DNA from: Catenulispora acidiphila DSM 44928
GTDB lineage: Bacteria; Actinomycetota; Actinomycetes; Streptomycetales; Catenulisporaceae
Assembly: GCF_000024025.1 (NCBI RefSeq)
Contig: NC_013131.1
Coordinates: forward strand, 9,032,229-9,096,228
Direction: 5' to 3'
Length of the DNA stretch: 64,000 nucleotides
The first letter of the stretch is position 1. Each line of letters starts with the position of its first letter. Positions 50,674-58,916 of the stretch are shown in pieces. A model generated the notes under the pieces. The model was not told the DNA's origin and did not search any database. It saw only the letters and a program-made list of their open reading frames with translations. The translations under genes were made by a program, and so were the position numbers.

Positions 50674-52020
50674 ATGACGACCACCACCACGCCGGCCGAA
50701 GCCGCCCCCGCCGCCGAGGCGCCGCTGCACCTCACCACCGAGGCGCCGCGCACTCTGTCCTTCAGCGACCAGGCCGCGTTCTGGGCGAACCTGGGCGTCA
50801 GCCTGATCGGGTTCTCCTCCGCCGCCGTGATCCTGATCCCCACCGGCTACTCGCCGCTGCCGGTCCCGGCCTCCCTGCTGGCGCTCGCGCTGGGCACGGT
50901 CGTCGGCATGATGATGACCGCGCTGGCCGGCGTGGTCGGCACCCGCACCGGGGCGCCGGCAATGGCGGTGCTGCGCGGGCTGTTCGGCACCAAGCTGTCC
51001 TGGCTGCCGAGCCTGGCGAACATCTTCCAGCTCATCGGCTGGGGCGTGTACGAGATCACGGTCATCGTGCAGGGCGTGGACGCCATGCCCCACACCCACG
51101 GCATCCCCCGCCCGCTGGTGGTGCTCGCCGCCGGGGCGCTGTGCACCTCGATGGCGATCTGGCCGCTGGCGGTCCTGCGCGTCCTGCGCAAGTACGTGAC
51201 CGGCGCGGTCGCCGTCGCCATGCTCTACTTCACGGTCCAGCTGCTGCGGAACCCGATCCCGCACCAGACCGGCACCTCCTGGAGCGGCTTCTTCCCGGCC
51301 GTGGACGCCGCGCTCGCGCTGTCGGTGTCGTTCCTGCCGATGGCCGCCGACTACATGCGGCACGCCCGCAGCTCCCGCCAGGCCGGCGGCGCGGCGGTCC
51401 TGGGCTACAGCATCACGCAGTTCTGGTGCTACGCGATCGGCATCGTGGCGCTGCTGCAGGCGCCGGACGCCGACGTCTTCCACACCATGCTCGGCGTGAC
51501 CGCCGGCTGGCTCTTCTTTCTGGTGCTGGTGCTGCGCGAGTCGGACCAGTCGTTCGCGAACGTGTACTCCACCGCGATGTCGATCCAGAACCTGCTGCCC
51601 CGGGTGGACCGGCGGATCCTGGCCGGCGGGGTCGGCGCGCTGGTGACGGTGATCGCGCTGTTCGTCCACGACCTCGGCGGCTTCGCGAACTTCCTGGGGC
51701 TGATCGGCTCGGTGTTCGTGCCGCTGGCCGCGGTGCTCGGCGTCGACTACTTTCTCGGCCGCGGACGCCAGGGCCGCTGGGACCTGACCGAGCGCTCCCC
51801 GGCCCGTCCGGCGATGCTGCTGCCGTGGGCCCTGGGCTTCGTGGTCTACCAGGTCCTGAACCCGGGCTCGGTGGACTGGTGGGCGCACGGCTGGATGCAC
51901 GTCCAGGACTGGCTCCACGTCCACCCCGGCTGGTGGGCCTCGGCCTCGCTGTACTCCTTCGCCGCCGCGGCGCTGGCCACCGGCGCGATCGTGGCGCTCG
52001 ACCGGCGGCGCACCGCGTGA
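50674..52020 (+). CDS. NCS1 purine/cytosine-type permease
   Basis: A 448-residue membrane transporter with about 12 helices. The N-terminal part WANLGVSLIGFSSAAVILIPTG and the region ADYMRHARSSRQ are characteristic of the nucleobase:cation symporter-1 (CodB-like) family, so the substrate is likely a nucleobase, vitamin or related heterocycle. The ATG at 50674 is preceded by an in-frame ATG at 50662. A TACTAT box lies at about 50659. The stop overlaps the next gene (GTGA). Confidence 0.9.
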   Translation: MTTTTTPAEAAPAAEAPLHLTTEAPRTLSFSDQAAFWANLGVSLIGFSSAAVILIPTGYSPLPVPASLLALALGTVVGMMMTALAGVVGTRTGAPAMAVLRGLFGTKLSWLPSLANIFQLIGWGVYEITVIVQGVDAMPHTHGIPRPLVVLAAGALCTSMAIWPLAVLRVLRKYVTGAVAVAMLYFTVQLLRNPIPHQTGTSWSGFFPAVDAALALSVSFLPMAADYMRHARSSRQAGGAAVLGYSITQFWCYAIGIVALLQAPDADVFHTMLGVTAGWLFFLVLVLRESDQSFANVYSTAMSIQNLLPRVDRRILAGGVGALVTVIALFVHDLGGFANFLGLIGSVFVPLAAVLGVDYFLGRGRQGRWDLTERSPARPAMLLPWALGFVVYQVLNPGSVDWWAHGWMHVQDWLHVHPGWWASASLYSFAAAALATGAIVALDRRRTA

Positions 52021-53159
52021 GCCAGGACGGCGACGACCTCGTGTTCGGCATGGGCAGCGAAGAGGTCGTCCGCCGCGACTGGCCGAGCCTGACCTCTGAG
52101 GAGGTCGAAGCCGTGCTCGGCGAGGAGATCGCCGAGATCGAGTGGCGCAGCCCGCGTCCGCTGTCCACGACAGCCCGCGTCCTCCTGGCCGATGGACAGC
52201 ACCAGATCGTGAAGCGGTTGCCCTTGGCCCTGCGCACCCCCGAGGCTCTGGCCGAGGAACACGGCTTCATGGACCACCTCCGCGAGCGCGGCATCCCGGT
52301 CCCCGAAGCCCGCACCGCCGCAGTCCGTGGCGACTTCCTCTACGAGGTCCAGGAAGTCGGCGCCGGCGAGGATCTGTATCAGAGCAGCTTCTCCTGGTCG
52401 CCCTATCAGCCGCTCCATCCCGGCGAGGCCGGCGTGATGCTGGGCCGCCTGCACACCGCCGCCGAAGGCTACGACGCCCCGGCTCGGCCCTGGCGGCCGT
52501 TGAAATCAGGGTTCTCGATCTTCGGTTCGGCCGATCCGATCGCGGCCATCGAGCTGATCGCAGACCAGCGCCCGCAGCTCGCCGACTTCCTGGCGGCCCG
52601 CGATTGGCGCTCCGACGTCGAGCGCCTCATGCTCCCGTTCCACCGGCGCCTGGCGCCGTTCCTCGACGACCTCGCACCGCTGTGGACCCACAACGACTGG
52701 CACGGTACGAACCTGCTGTGGGAGGGCGACGGTCACACCCTGATGCTCGCCTCGGTCCTCGATTTCGGCCTCGCCGACCGCACCACCGCCGCCTACGACC
52801 TGGCCATCGCCGTCGAGCGGTTCGCCGTGGACTGGGTCGGCCTGCGCGACGGCGGCCCGGCGAACGTCCCCGAGCGCCAGCTTCGGTCGTTCCTGCACGG
52901 CTACACCGCGACCCGGCCGGTCAGCGGCGCCGAGTCCTTGGCGTTGCCGCACCTGTTCCCGCTGTGCCACGCCGAGTACGAGCTCTCAGAGATCGACTAC
53001 TTCTTGTCGGTCGTCCCCGGCGGCAGCGAGAAGAACGCCGAGATCGCCTACCGCGACTGGCTCCTCGGTCATGCGGAATGGTCGCTGGGCCTATCGAAAA
53101 ACGGAGCCGAGGAAGGACCAGCCTTCCTCGGACTCCTTGGAGGGGAAGGGCCGCTGTGA
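52017..53159 (+). CDS. APH-like phosphotransferase in permease operon
   Basis: A 380-residue kinase-fold protein with catalytic loop THNDWHGTNLLW and metal motif VLDFGLADRTTAAYDLA, typical of the homoserine/thiamine/aminoglycoside kinase superfamily. The GTG overlaps the permease stop, so it is translationally coupled. This suggests that it phosphorylates, and so traps, the substrate imported by the NCS1 permease. The identity of that substrate is unknown. Confidence 0.87.
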   Translation: MSQDGDDLVFGMGSEEVVRRDWPSLTSEEVEAVLGEEIAEIEWRSPRPLSTTARVLLADGQHQIVKRLPLALRTPEALAEEHGFMDHLRERGIPVPEARTAAVRGDFLYEVQEVGAGEDLYQSSFSWSPYQPLHPGEAGVMLGRLHTAAEGYDAPARPWRPLKSGFSIFGSADPIAAIELIADQRPQLADFLAARDWRSDVERLMLPFHRRLAPFLDDLAPLWTHNDWHGTNLLWEGDGHTLMLASVLDFGLADRTTAAYDLAIAVERFAVDWVGLRDGGPANVPERQLRSFLHGYTATRPVSGAESLALPHLFPLCHAEYELSEIDYFLSVVPGGSEKNAEIAYRDWLLGHAEWSLGLSKNGAEEGPAFLGLLGGEGPL

Positions 53160-53181
53160 CGCCGGCCCGCAACGCTGTCGC

Positions 53182-54690
53182 TTAGTGCCCCTCAGCCTCC
53201 TGCGTGTGCTTCGACATGCTGAAGGCGGCGGCCCAGGCGACCACCAGGATGGCGGCGCTGATCGCGAACACCAGGGTCGCGGCGGCCGGAACGCTGGTCA
53301 TCAGCGTGCCCGCCTTGTCGAAGAACACCGTGCCCAGCGCGGCGATCCCGAACGCGCCGGCCAGCTGCTGCATCGCGTTGAGCAGGCCCGAGGCCGAGCC
53401 CACCTCGGCGTCGTCCAGGTCGCCCAGGACGGTACCGAAGATCGGGCCGAAGATCAGGCCCATGCCCATGCCGGAGACCAGCAGCGGGGCGACGAGCGTC
53501 CAGGTCGTGGTGGTCGCGCCGTAGGAGTTCACCAGCAGCGCCGCGATCACCGTGCCGATGGCCATCACCAGCATGCCGGCCTGCAGGGTGCGGCGCGGGC
53601 CGACCTTGGGCATCAGCGCCTGGGAGGCGCCCATGGAGGCGATGGTGCCGATGGACCAGGGCAGCATGGTCAGACCGGCGTGCAGGGCGCTGAAGTGCAG
53701 GCCGATCTGCATGAACAGGGTGTAGACGAAGAACACGCCGCTCATCGCCGCCGAGAAGGCGAACAGCACCGCGATGCCGCTGACGAACGAGCGCTTGCGG
53801 AACACGGTCGGCACCACGAACGGGTCGCGGCCGGCGGCGTTGCGGCGGCGCTGGTGCAGGGCGAAGACGCCGAAGGTCGGGATCGAGGCGGCCATCATGG
53901 CGAACATCCACAGCGGCCAGCCGGACTCCCGGCCCTGGACCAGCGGGTAGACCAGCAGCATGACGCCGGCGGTGGCCAGCAGCATGCCGACGATGTCCAG
54001 CTTGGGCTTGGCGCCGTCGGCGGCGTGATCGTCCTTGGGGAGCACCTTGCTGCCGAACGCCAGGGCGGCGATCCCGACCGGGACGTTGACCAGGAAGATC
54101 GCGCGCCAGCTCAGCCCGAACAGGTCGGCGCCGACCAGCCAGCCGCCCAGGATCGGGCCGAGGGTCGCGGCCAGGCCCATCATCGGACCGAAGATGCCGA
54201 AGACGGAGTTCATCTTCTCCGCCGGGACCATCGCCCGCAGCATGCCCAGACCCTGCGGGATCATCACCGCGGCGAAGGCGCCCTGCAGGATGCGCGCGCC
54301 GATCAGCTCGCCCGAGGTCTGCGCGACCGAGCACAGCACCGAGCCGAGCAGGAAGCCTGAGATGCCGACCTGGAACATCCGCTTGCGGCCGAAGACGTCG
54401 CCGAGCCGGCCGCCGGTGGTCAGCATGACCGCGAAGGCCAGCGTGTAGCCGGCGACGATCCACTGCAGGGCCGAGGTCGAGGCGCCGAGGTCGGTGCGCA
54501 GGACCGGGCTGGCGATGTTCATGATCGTGGTGTCGAGCAGGTCCATGATGTCGGCGCCGATGATGGCGAACAGCGCCAGGATCACGGCCCTGCCGAGCTT
54601 GGATGTGGCCTTGTCGGCGGCTCCCCCGGAGTCGGGCGGGGAGCTCTCGGGGTGGCCGAGGGTCTGGTTCGTGTCGACGGTGCTGGTCAT
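53182..54690 (-). CDS. MFS drug exporter, DHA2 (14-helix) family
   Basis: A 502-residue transporter. Helix 1 contains DIMDLLDTTIMNIASPVL (the DHA2 motif D1), motif A is GGRLGDVFGRKRMF, and motif C is MGLAATLGPILGGWLVG. About 14 helices are expected, as in EmrB/QacA proton-driven multidrug exporters. The ATG has GGAGGGGG upstream. It is divergent from a TetR repressor with clustered operators between them, the classic layout of a substrate-induced efflux pump. Confidence 0.94.
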   Translation of the reverse strand: MTSTVDTNQTLGHPESSPPDSGGAADKATSKLGRAVILALFAIIGADIMDLLDTTIMNIASPVLRTDLGASTSALQWIVAGYTLAFAVMLTTGGRLGDVFGRKRMFQVGISGFLLGSVLCSVAQTSGELIGARILQGAFAAVMIPQGLGMLRAMVPAEKMNSVFGIFGPMMGLAATLGPILGGWLVGADLFGLSWRAIFLVNVPVGIAALAFGSKVLPKDDHAADGAKPKLDIVGMLLATAGVMLLVYPLVQGRESGWPLWMFAMMAASIPTFGVFALHQRRRNAAGRDPFVVPTVFRKRSFVSGIAVLFAFSAAMSGVFFVYTLFMQIGLHFSALHAGLTMLPWSIGTIASMGASQALMPKVGPRRTLQAGMLVMAIGTVIAALLVNSYGATTTTWTLVAPLLVSGMGMGLIFGPIFGTVLGDLDDAEVGSASGLLNAMQQLAGAFGIAALGTVFFDKAGTLMTSVPAAATLVFAISAAILVVAWAAAFSMSKHTQEAEGH

Positions 54691-54737
54691 GGTGGTCCCC
54701 CTCCGGGACGGAACTGACAGAACAGGAAAGTCTGGGT

Positions 54738-54936
54738 GAACATCGTTCGAGACGAGCGAACGGCGTTCGGTAGCCCCAGGTTCACGATATATCTCGTGGT
54801 GCGGATGTCAAGCTATATCGCGAACTCCGGACGCACTGCCGGATCGCTCACGAACGACGTTCGCCGTTCTACGAACACCGTTCTACACGCGAACGGCGTT
54901 CGAGTCAAACGCTGTTCGTGCTTCTGAACGTCGTTC
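54738..54936. promoter_or_regulatory. cluster of GAAC-N3-GTTC operator sites
   Basis: Exact sites lie at 54738-54748, 54758-54768, 54852-54862, 54873-54883, 54891-54901 and 54926-54936, with one single-mismatch site at 54907-54917. Spacings within each group are 16-21 bp, about two helical turns. They overlap or flank both divergent promoters and are the likely binding array of the adjacent TetR protein. Confidence 0.8.
54784..54811 (-). promoter_or_regulatory. promoter of MFS exporter gene
   Basis: On the minus strand: TTGACA (54806-54811), a 16-nt spacer and TATCGT (54784-54789). The -10 is embedded in a CACGA-N6-TCGTG dyad at 54783-54798. Two GAAC-N3-GTTC sites lie just downstream of the predicted start. 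Confidence 0.7.
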
Positions 54937-54950
54937 GTGGGGCGTACAGT
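54922..54950 (+). promoter_or_regulatory. promoter of tetR-type repressor gene
   Basis: TTCTGA (54922-54927), a 17-nt spacer and TACAGT (54945-54950). The operator at 54926-54936 lies within it, which predicts autorepression. Confidence 0.55.
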
Positions 54951-54978
54951 GTTCGGTGAAGGAAGGGAGCCAGACCCG

Positions 54979-55740
54979 ATGGCCAAGCCAGCAGCCCCGA
55001 ACGGGACCCCCGAGGTCCCGCCCCCGCCGCCGTGGGAGCGCACCGCGCGCAAGGCCAAAGCGCCCGCGCGCACGCCCCTGAGCCAGGAGGCGATCGTCGC
55101 CACGGCGCTGCGCGTCCTGGAGTCCGACGGCTATGAGGCGCTGTCCATGCGCCGCGTCGCGGCGGACCTGGGCACCGGTGCGGCCTCCCTGTACGCGCAC
55201 GTCGCCAACAAGGAAGAGCTGCTCAGGCTGTGCATCGACCGGGTCTTCGCGGACGTGGAATTCCCGCCGCCGGACCCGGACCGCTGGGTGGAGCAGCTTC
55301 GGGACGCCATGCGCGAGACGCGCCGCATCCTGCAGGCGCACCCGGGCCTGGCCCGCGCCCTGCTCGGACGGGTCCCGATGGGCCCGAACGGACTGCGGCT
55401 GATCGAGGGTTTCATGGGCGTGCTGCGGCTGGGCGAACTCCCGGACCGGGTCGCCGCGTGGGCCGGGGACGTGGTGACGCTGTACGTGGTGGCGAGCGTC
55501 TTCGAGGACGACATCCGGCACACGCTGCACGGCGACACCTCCGAGGAGGACGTCGAGGCGTGGGCCGAAGAGATGAAGGGCTATATCAAGACCCTGCCCG
55601 CGGCGGCGTTCCCGAACATGCTGGCGCTGGCCGATCCGATGTTCGAGACCGGCGGCCCGGACGGGCGCTTCGAGTTCGGACTCGATCTGATGCTGCGCGG
55701 TCTGGCCTCCCACTCGCGGCGGGGAACCGGCGAGGCTTGA
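54979..55740 (+). CDS. TetR family repressor of the MFS exporter
   Basis: A 253-residue protein with a Pro-rich N-terminal tail (about 1-38). The helix-turn-helix is IVATALRVLESDGYEALSM, then RVAADLGTGAASLYAHV. A TetR_C-like ligand domain follows, with the YVVASVFEDDIRH segment. The ATG at 54979 follows AAGGAAGGGAG. It most likely binds the GAAC-N3-GTTC array and controls itself and the divergent exporter. Confidence 0.92.
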   Translation: MAKPAAPNGTPEVPPPPPWERTARKAKAPARTPLSQEAIVATALRVLESDGYEALSMRRVAADLGTGAASLYAHVANKEELLRLCIDRVFADVEFPPPDPDRWVEQLRDAMRETRRILQAHPGLARALLGRVPMGPNGLRLIEGFMGVLRLGELPDRVAAWAGDVVTLYVVASVFEDDIRHTLHGDTSEEDVEAWAEEMKGYIKTLPAAAFPNMLALADPMFETGGPDGRFEFGLDLMLRGLASHSRRGTGEA

Positions 55741-55864
55741 GCGGGCGCGGCGGCAGCGAAGTAGGGCGAATCATGGCGAATCCGGCTTTCGCGCCATTTA
55801 AGGCAGACATCTGCAAAACAGTTACCTAGTCTCCATCTCAGCTCACAGAGATTGGAGACACCGG

Positions 55865-56602
55865 ATGTCTTCTTCCCGCCGCCGGACTGCGGCCGCCGTG
55901 GCGCTCGCCGGCGCGATGACGGCAGCCCTCGCCGCCACTCCGGCGTCCGCGGGCGTCGTGCACCGAACGCCCTCGGCGTTCCGCCACGACATCCGGAACA
56001 GCACATCAGGGAACTGGGCCGGCTATGTCGCCACCGGCGGCGGCTTCACCTCCGTGAGCGCCGGCTGGACCGAGCCGGCCGTCTCCTGCCGGTCGCAGAA
56101 CACGTACGCCTCGTTCTGGATCGGGCTGGACGGCGACGGCAGCAACTCGGTCGAGCAGATCGGCACCGAGTCGGACTGCTCCGGCGGCCACGCGGTCTAC
56201 TCCGCCTGGTACGAGATGTACCCCGGCGCGCCGGTCGACGTCGCGGGCCCGATCTCGCCCGGCGACGCTATGCAGGCCTCGGTCTCCTACGGCGGGTCCG
56301 GGCACTTCACCCTGGTCCTCGCCGACCGGACCAAGGGCTGGACGCGCACGGTCCAGGCCCAGCTGAACAACCCGGCGCTGGCCTCGGCGGAGGTCATCGC
56401 CGAGGCGCCGTCCGACGCCGCGGGCGTGCTGCCGCTGTCCGACTTCGGGACCGTGGGGTTCACCGGCGCGAGCGCGAACGGCGCCGCGCTGGGCTCGTTC
56501 GCCCCCGACCCGATCACGATGGCGAACGGCGGGACCACGAAGGCGGTGCCCAGCGGGCTGTCCCCGTCCGGGGACTTCACCGTGGCCTGGCGCGCCAGCT
56601 GA
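55865..56602 (+). CDS. secreted G1-family glutamic endopeptidase
   Basis: A 245-residue secreted protein with a signal peptide (about 1-29, cleavage after ASA). The mature domain shows the eqolisin/G1 pattern: NWAGYV at 50-54, FWIGLDGDGSNSVEQIGT with the probable catalytic Gln 98, YSAWYEMYP, and SAEVIAEAPS with the probable catalytic Glu. It is an acid-active protease in fungi, with homologs in actinobacteria. One Cys pair (SCRSQ, SDCSG) probably forms a disulfide. GGAG lies 8 nt before the ATG. Confidence 0.88.
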   Translation: MSSSRRRTAAAVALAGAMTAALAATPASAGVVHRTPSAFRHDIRNSTSGNWAGYVATGGGFTSVSAGWTEPAVSCRSQNTYASFWIGLDGDGSNSVEQIGTESDCSGGHAVYSAWYEMYPGAPVDVAGPISPGDAMQASVSYGGSGHFTLVLADRTKGWTRTVQAQLNNPALASAEVIAEAPSDAAGVLPLSDFGTVGFTGASANGAALGSFAPDPITMANGGTTKAVPSGLSPSGDFTVAWRAS

Positions 56603-56665
56603 GAGCCTCGCAGCCGGCGCGCGATCAGCCGGTCGCCGCCGCTGTCGCTGGTGCCGTCGCCGCCG

Positions 56666-58660
56666 CTACCCGCGGAGGTCGACCAGCACCGGCGGCGTCC
56701 GGAACCCCTCGGCCGTGGACAGCGACACCAGCGCGTGGCCGGTCGGGATCTCGTTGATGATCTCCGAGGGCGACCAGACGTAGCGCTCGACCGGCCGGGT
56801 CGAGACCGAGCGCTGCTGCGCCACCGACGAGCCCCCGGTCAGCGCCAGCAGCTGGCCGGGCCGCTTGGCGTTGCGGCCCATGGACTGCACGCTGCGGCGG
56901 CGCTCCGGCGGCCCGGTGATGGTCCCGGACCGGGTGGTGTTCTCCTGGCCAGTGGTCACCGTGGTCTCGGCGACCCATTGCTTGCCCCAGAAATCGGCGA
57001 TGTAGGAGGCGTCCTGCGGGTCGATGCCCGCGAAGACCGCCTTGCAGCCGGTGTTGGCGAAGACCGTGGCGCGCAGGTCCTCGGGGAACTCGCGCATGGA
57101 CTGGGCCAGCAGGATCAGCCCGGCATTGGCCGCTCGAGCCCGCTGCAGGCCCTGGACCACGTACTCGTCGACGAAGCGGCCGGCGTCGTCGACGATCAGC
57201 CCCTTGAAGATCGAGCGGTCCACGTCCGGCGCGGACACGGTCTGCACGAACTGCGAGACCGCCAGCCGCGCCAGGATCCGCGCGGCCTGCGGGTAGGCGC
57301 CCTCGGGCAGCGCGATGCGCACCCGGATCGGCTTGTCGATCTGCCGCATCGAGAACTTCCGGTCGCCGCGGCCGTCGAACAGCTCGACCAGCGCCGGCCG
57401 GTCCAGCAGCCGCAGCCGCTCCACCAGCAGCCGCGGACCGCCCTCGGCGAGTTCGGCGATCAGCTCCTTGAGCGTGGGATAGCGGCCCTCGCGCTCGCGG
57501 AACCAGCTCAGTGCCGCGTCCAGGCCGTTGTGCGCGGCGGCGTCGGCCTCGGGCTCCACGCCCGGCGGCAGGAGCGCGCCGGCCAGCCGGTCGGCGGCCT
57601 CGGCCGGGTTGCGCGCGCCGCCGTAGAGGTCGAACCCCCACTGCGAGTCCGGGTCCAACGGGTCGATGTCGACGTCGAAGAAGCCCGGCAGCGCGTAGTC
57701 GCCGTGCGGGTCGATGACCACCACCGAGGCCATGTTGGTCAGCGTCTGCAGGCCCAGCAGCTCCACGATCGGCCGGGCGAAACTGCGCGTCTTGCCGCTG
57801 CCGGTGGGCCCTATCACCAGCAGCGAGGTGCGCAGGACCTCGGCGTCCAGGGCGAAGGTCTGGCCGGCGTGGGTCGCGGGGTTCTTCGCCGAGCCGGAGG
57901 CCACGCCCAGACGCACCTGCCCGGTCATCAGGTCGTGCTCGCCGAGCCGAGCCGGCAGGTCGCGCTGGCCGGAGGGATGCAGCCAGGCGTGCGCGCCGGA
58001 GTCCTCGATCTCGGCGGCCACCGCCGCGAGCCGGTCCTGGTCGCCGCGCGCCTGCCGGATCACCCGGACCACGCGGACGTAGTCGACGTCGGTCAGCTCG
58101 CCGTGGTCGGCGGCCGAGTCCAGCCGGCTGGCGGCCGCGACGTGGCCGGCCTGGCGCAGGTCCACCCACATGTCGGGCTTCGGCGGCGGCGGGAGCTTGC
58201 GCTTGTTGGCCCGTCCGACCAGGCTCCGCACGCGGTCGCCGTGCTGGTCCCACAGCACCTGCCCCACCGGGACCCAGCCGCCGGCCCAGCCGCAGACGCC
58301 GAGCACCAGGATGAGGTAGACCAGCCACAGCAGCACGCCGCTCAGACCGATCGCGGTGAGGATGATCGAGGCGGGCACCGCCAAGACCACGCCGGCCAGC
58401 GGCGCGTAGAGCAGGTATCGCAGGGCTCGTTGCCGGGCCTCGCGGCTGACGCGCACCGCGGCGGCGGCTTGGGGATCGCGCCCGTAGGCGAAGACCCCCG
58501 GCACGTCCACCAGGCGCGGCCCGTGCACCCAGGACTGCACGTCAGGCCGCGTGCGCTCGGTCCATTTGGTCCCGGTCCAGTAGCGCACCTGCGGCGCCCC
58601 GGAGGGGTCGGCGTACCAGCCGGGCGGCAGCGGGCCCGAGCCCTGGCCATCAGTCGTCAC
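56666..58660 (-). CDS. DUF2510 membrane ATPase, VirD4/TraG-like
   Basis: A 664-residue protein. An N-terminal DUF2510 tryptophan motif (GWYADPSG, then WTGTKWTERTRP, about 14-39) is followed by two transmembrane helices (about 82-104 and 108-130). A cytosolic P-loop ATPase comes next, with Walker A GPTGSGKT at 284-291, Walker B GLIVDDAGRF, and a TraG/VirD4-type C-terminal half. No relaxase or secretion partners lie nearby, so it is not an obvious conjugation gene. The GTG at 58660 has no Shine-Dalgarno. TACACA lies 6 nt upstream. Confidence 0.82.
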   Translation of the reverse strand: MTTDGQGSGPLPPGWYADPSGAPQVRYWTGTKWTERTRPDVQSWVHGPRLVDVPGVFAYGRDPQAAAAVRVSREARQRALRYLLYAPLAGVVLAVPASIILTAIGLSGVLLWLVYLILVLGVCGWAGGWVPVGQVLWDQHGDRVRSLVGRANKRKLPPPPKPDMWVDLRQAGHVAAASRLDSAADHGELTDVDYVRVVRVIRQARGDQDRLAAVAAEIEDSGAHAWLHPSGQRDLPARLGEHDLMTGQVRLGVASGSAKNPATHAGQTFALDAEVLRTSLLVIGPTGSGKTRSFARPIVELLGLQTLTNMASVVVIDPHGDYALPGFFDVDIDPLDPDSQWGFDLYGGARNPAEAADRLAGALLPPGVEPEADAAAHNGLDAALSWFREREGRYPTLKELIAELAEGGPRLLVERLRLLDRPALVELFDGRGDRKFSMRQIDKPIRVRIALPEGAYPQAARILARLAVSQFVQTVSAPDVDRSIFKGLIVDDAGRFVDEYVVQGLQRARAANAGLILLAQSMREFPEDLRATVFANTGCKAVFAGIDPQDASYIADFWGKQWVAETTVTTGQENTTRSGTITGPPERRRSVQSMGRNAKRPGQLLALTGGSSVAQQRSVSTRPVERYVWSPSEIINEIPTGHALVSLSTAEGFRTPPVLVDLRG

Positions 58661-58916
58661 ACGTTCTGTGTATCAGAACTACGACTCGGCGAAAGGGAAC
58701 AGCGCTCCACCATGGCGCTACCGCCGCCCCGGCATCGCTTTCCCACGATCGCTTCCCCACCATCGCGCCCCCTCGCACCGGCCTCAGCCACCCACTCGCC
58801 AATTCGGCTCAACCCCGCCCCCGGACCCGCCACGGCGTCCTGTGCCGGGCCGTCACGGCGCGCTTAGGCTGCGAAGGAACGCGCGACCACCCGCCCACCC
58901 AGGAGGCACAGGGACC

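Noticed and set aside
54738-54936. LexA/SOS boxes
   Set aside because: Half-sites CGAAC/GTTCG match, but the spacer is 3 nt instead of the 4 of the actinobacterial SOS box, and the adjacent regulator is a TetR protein.
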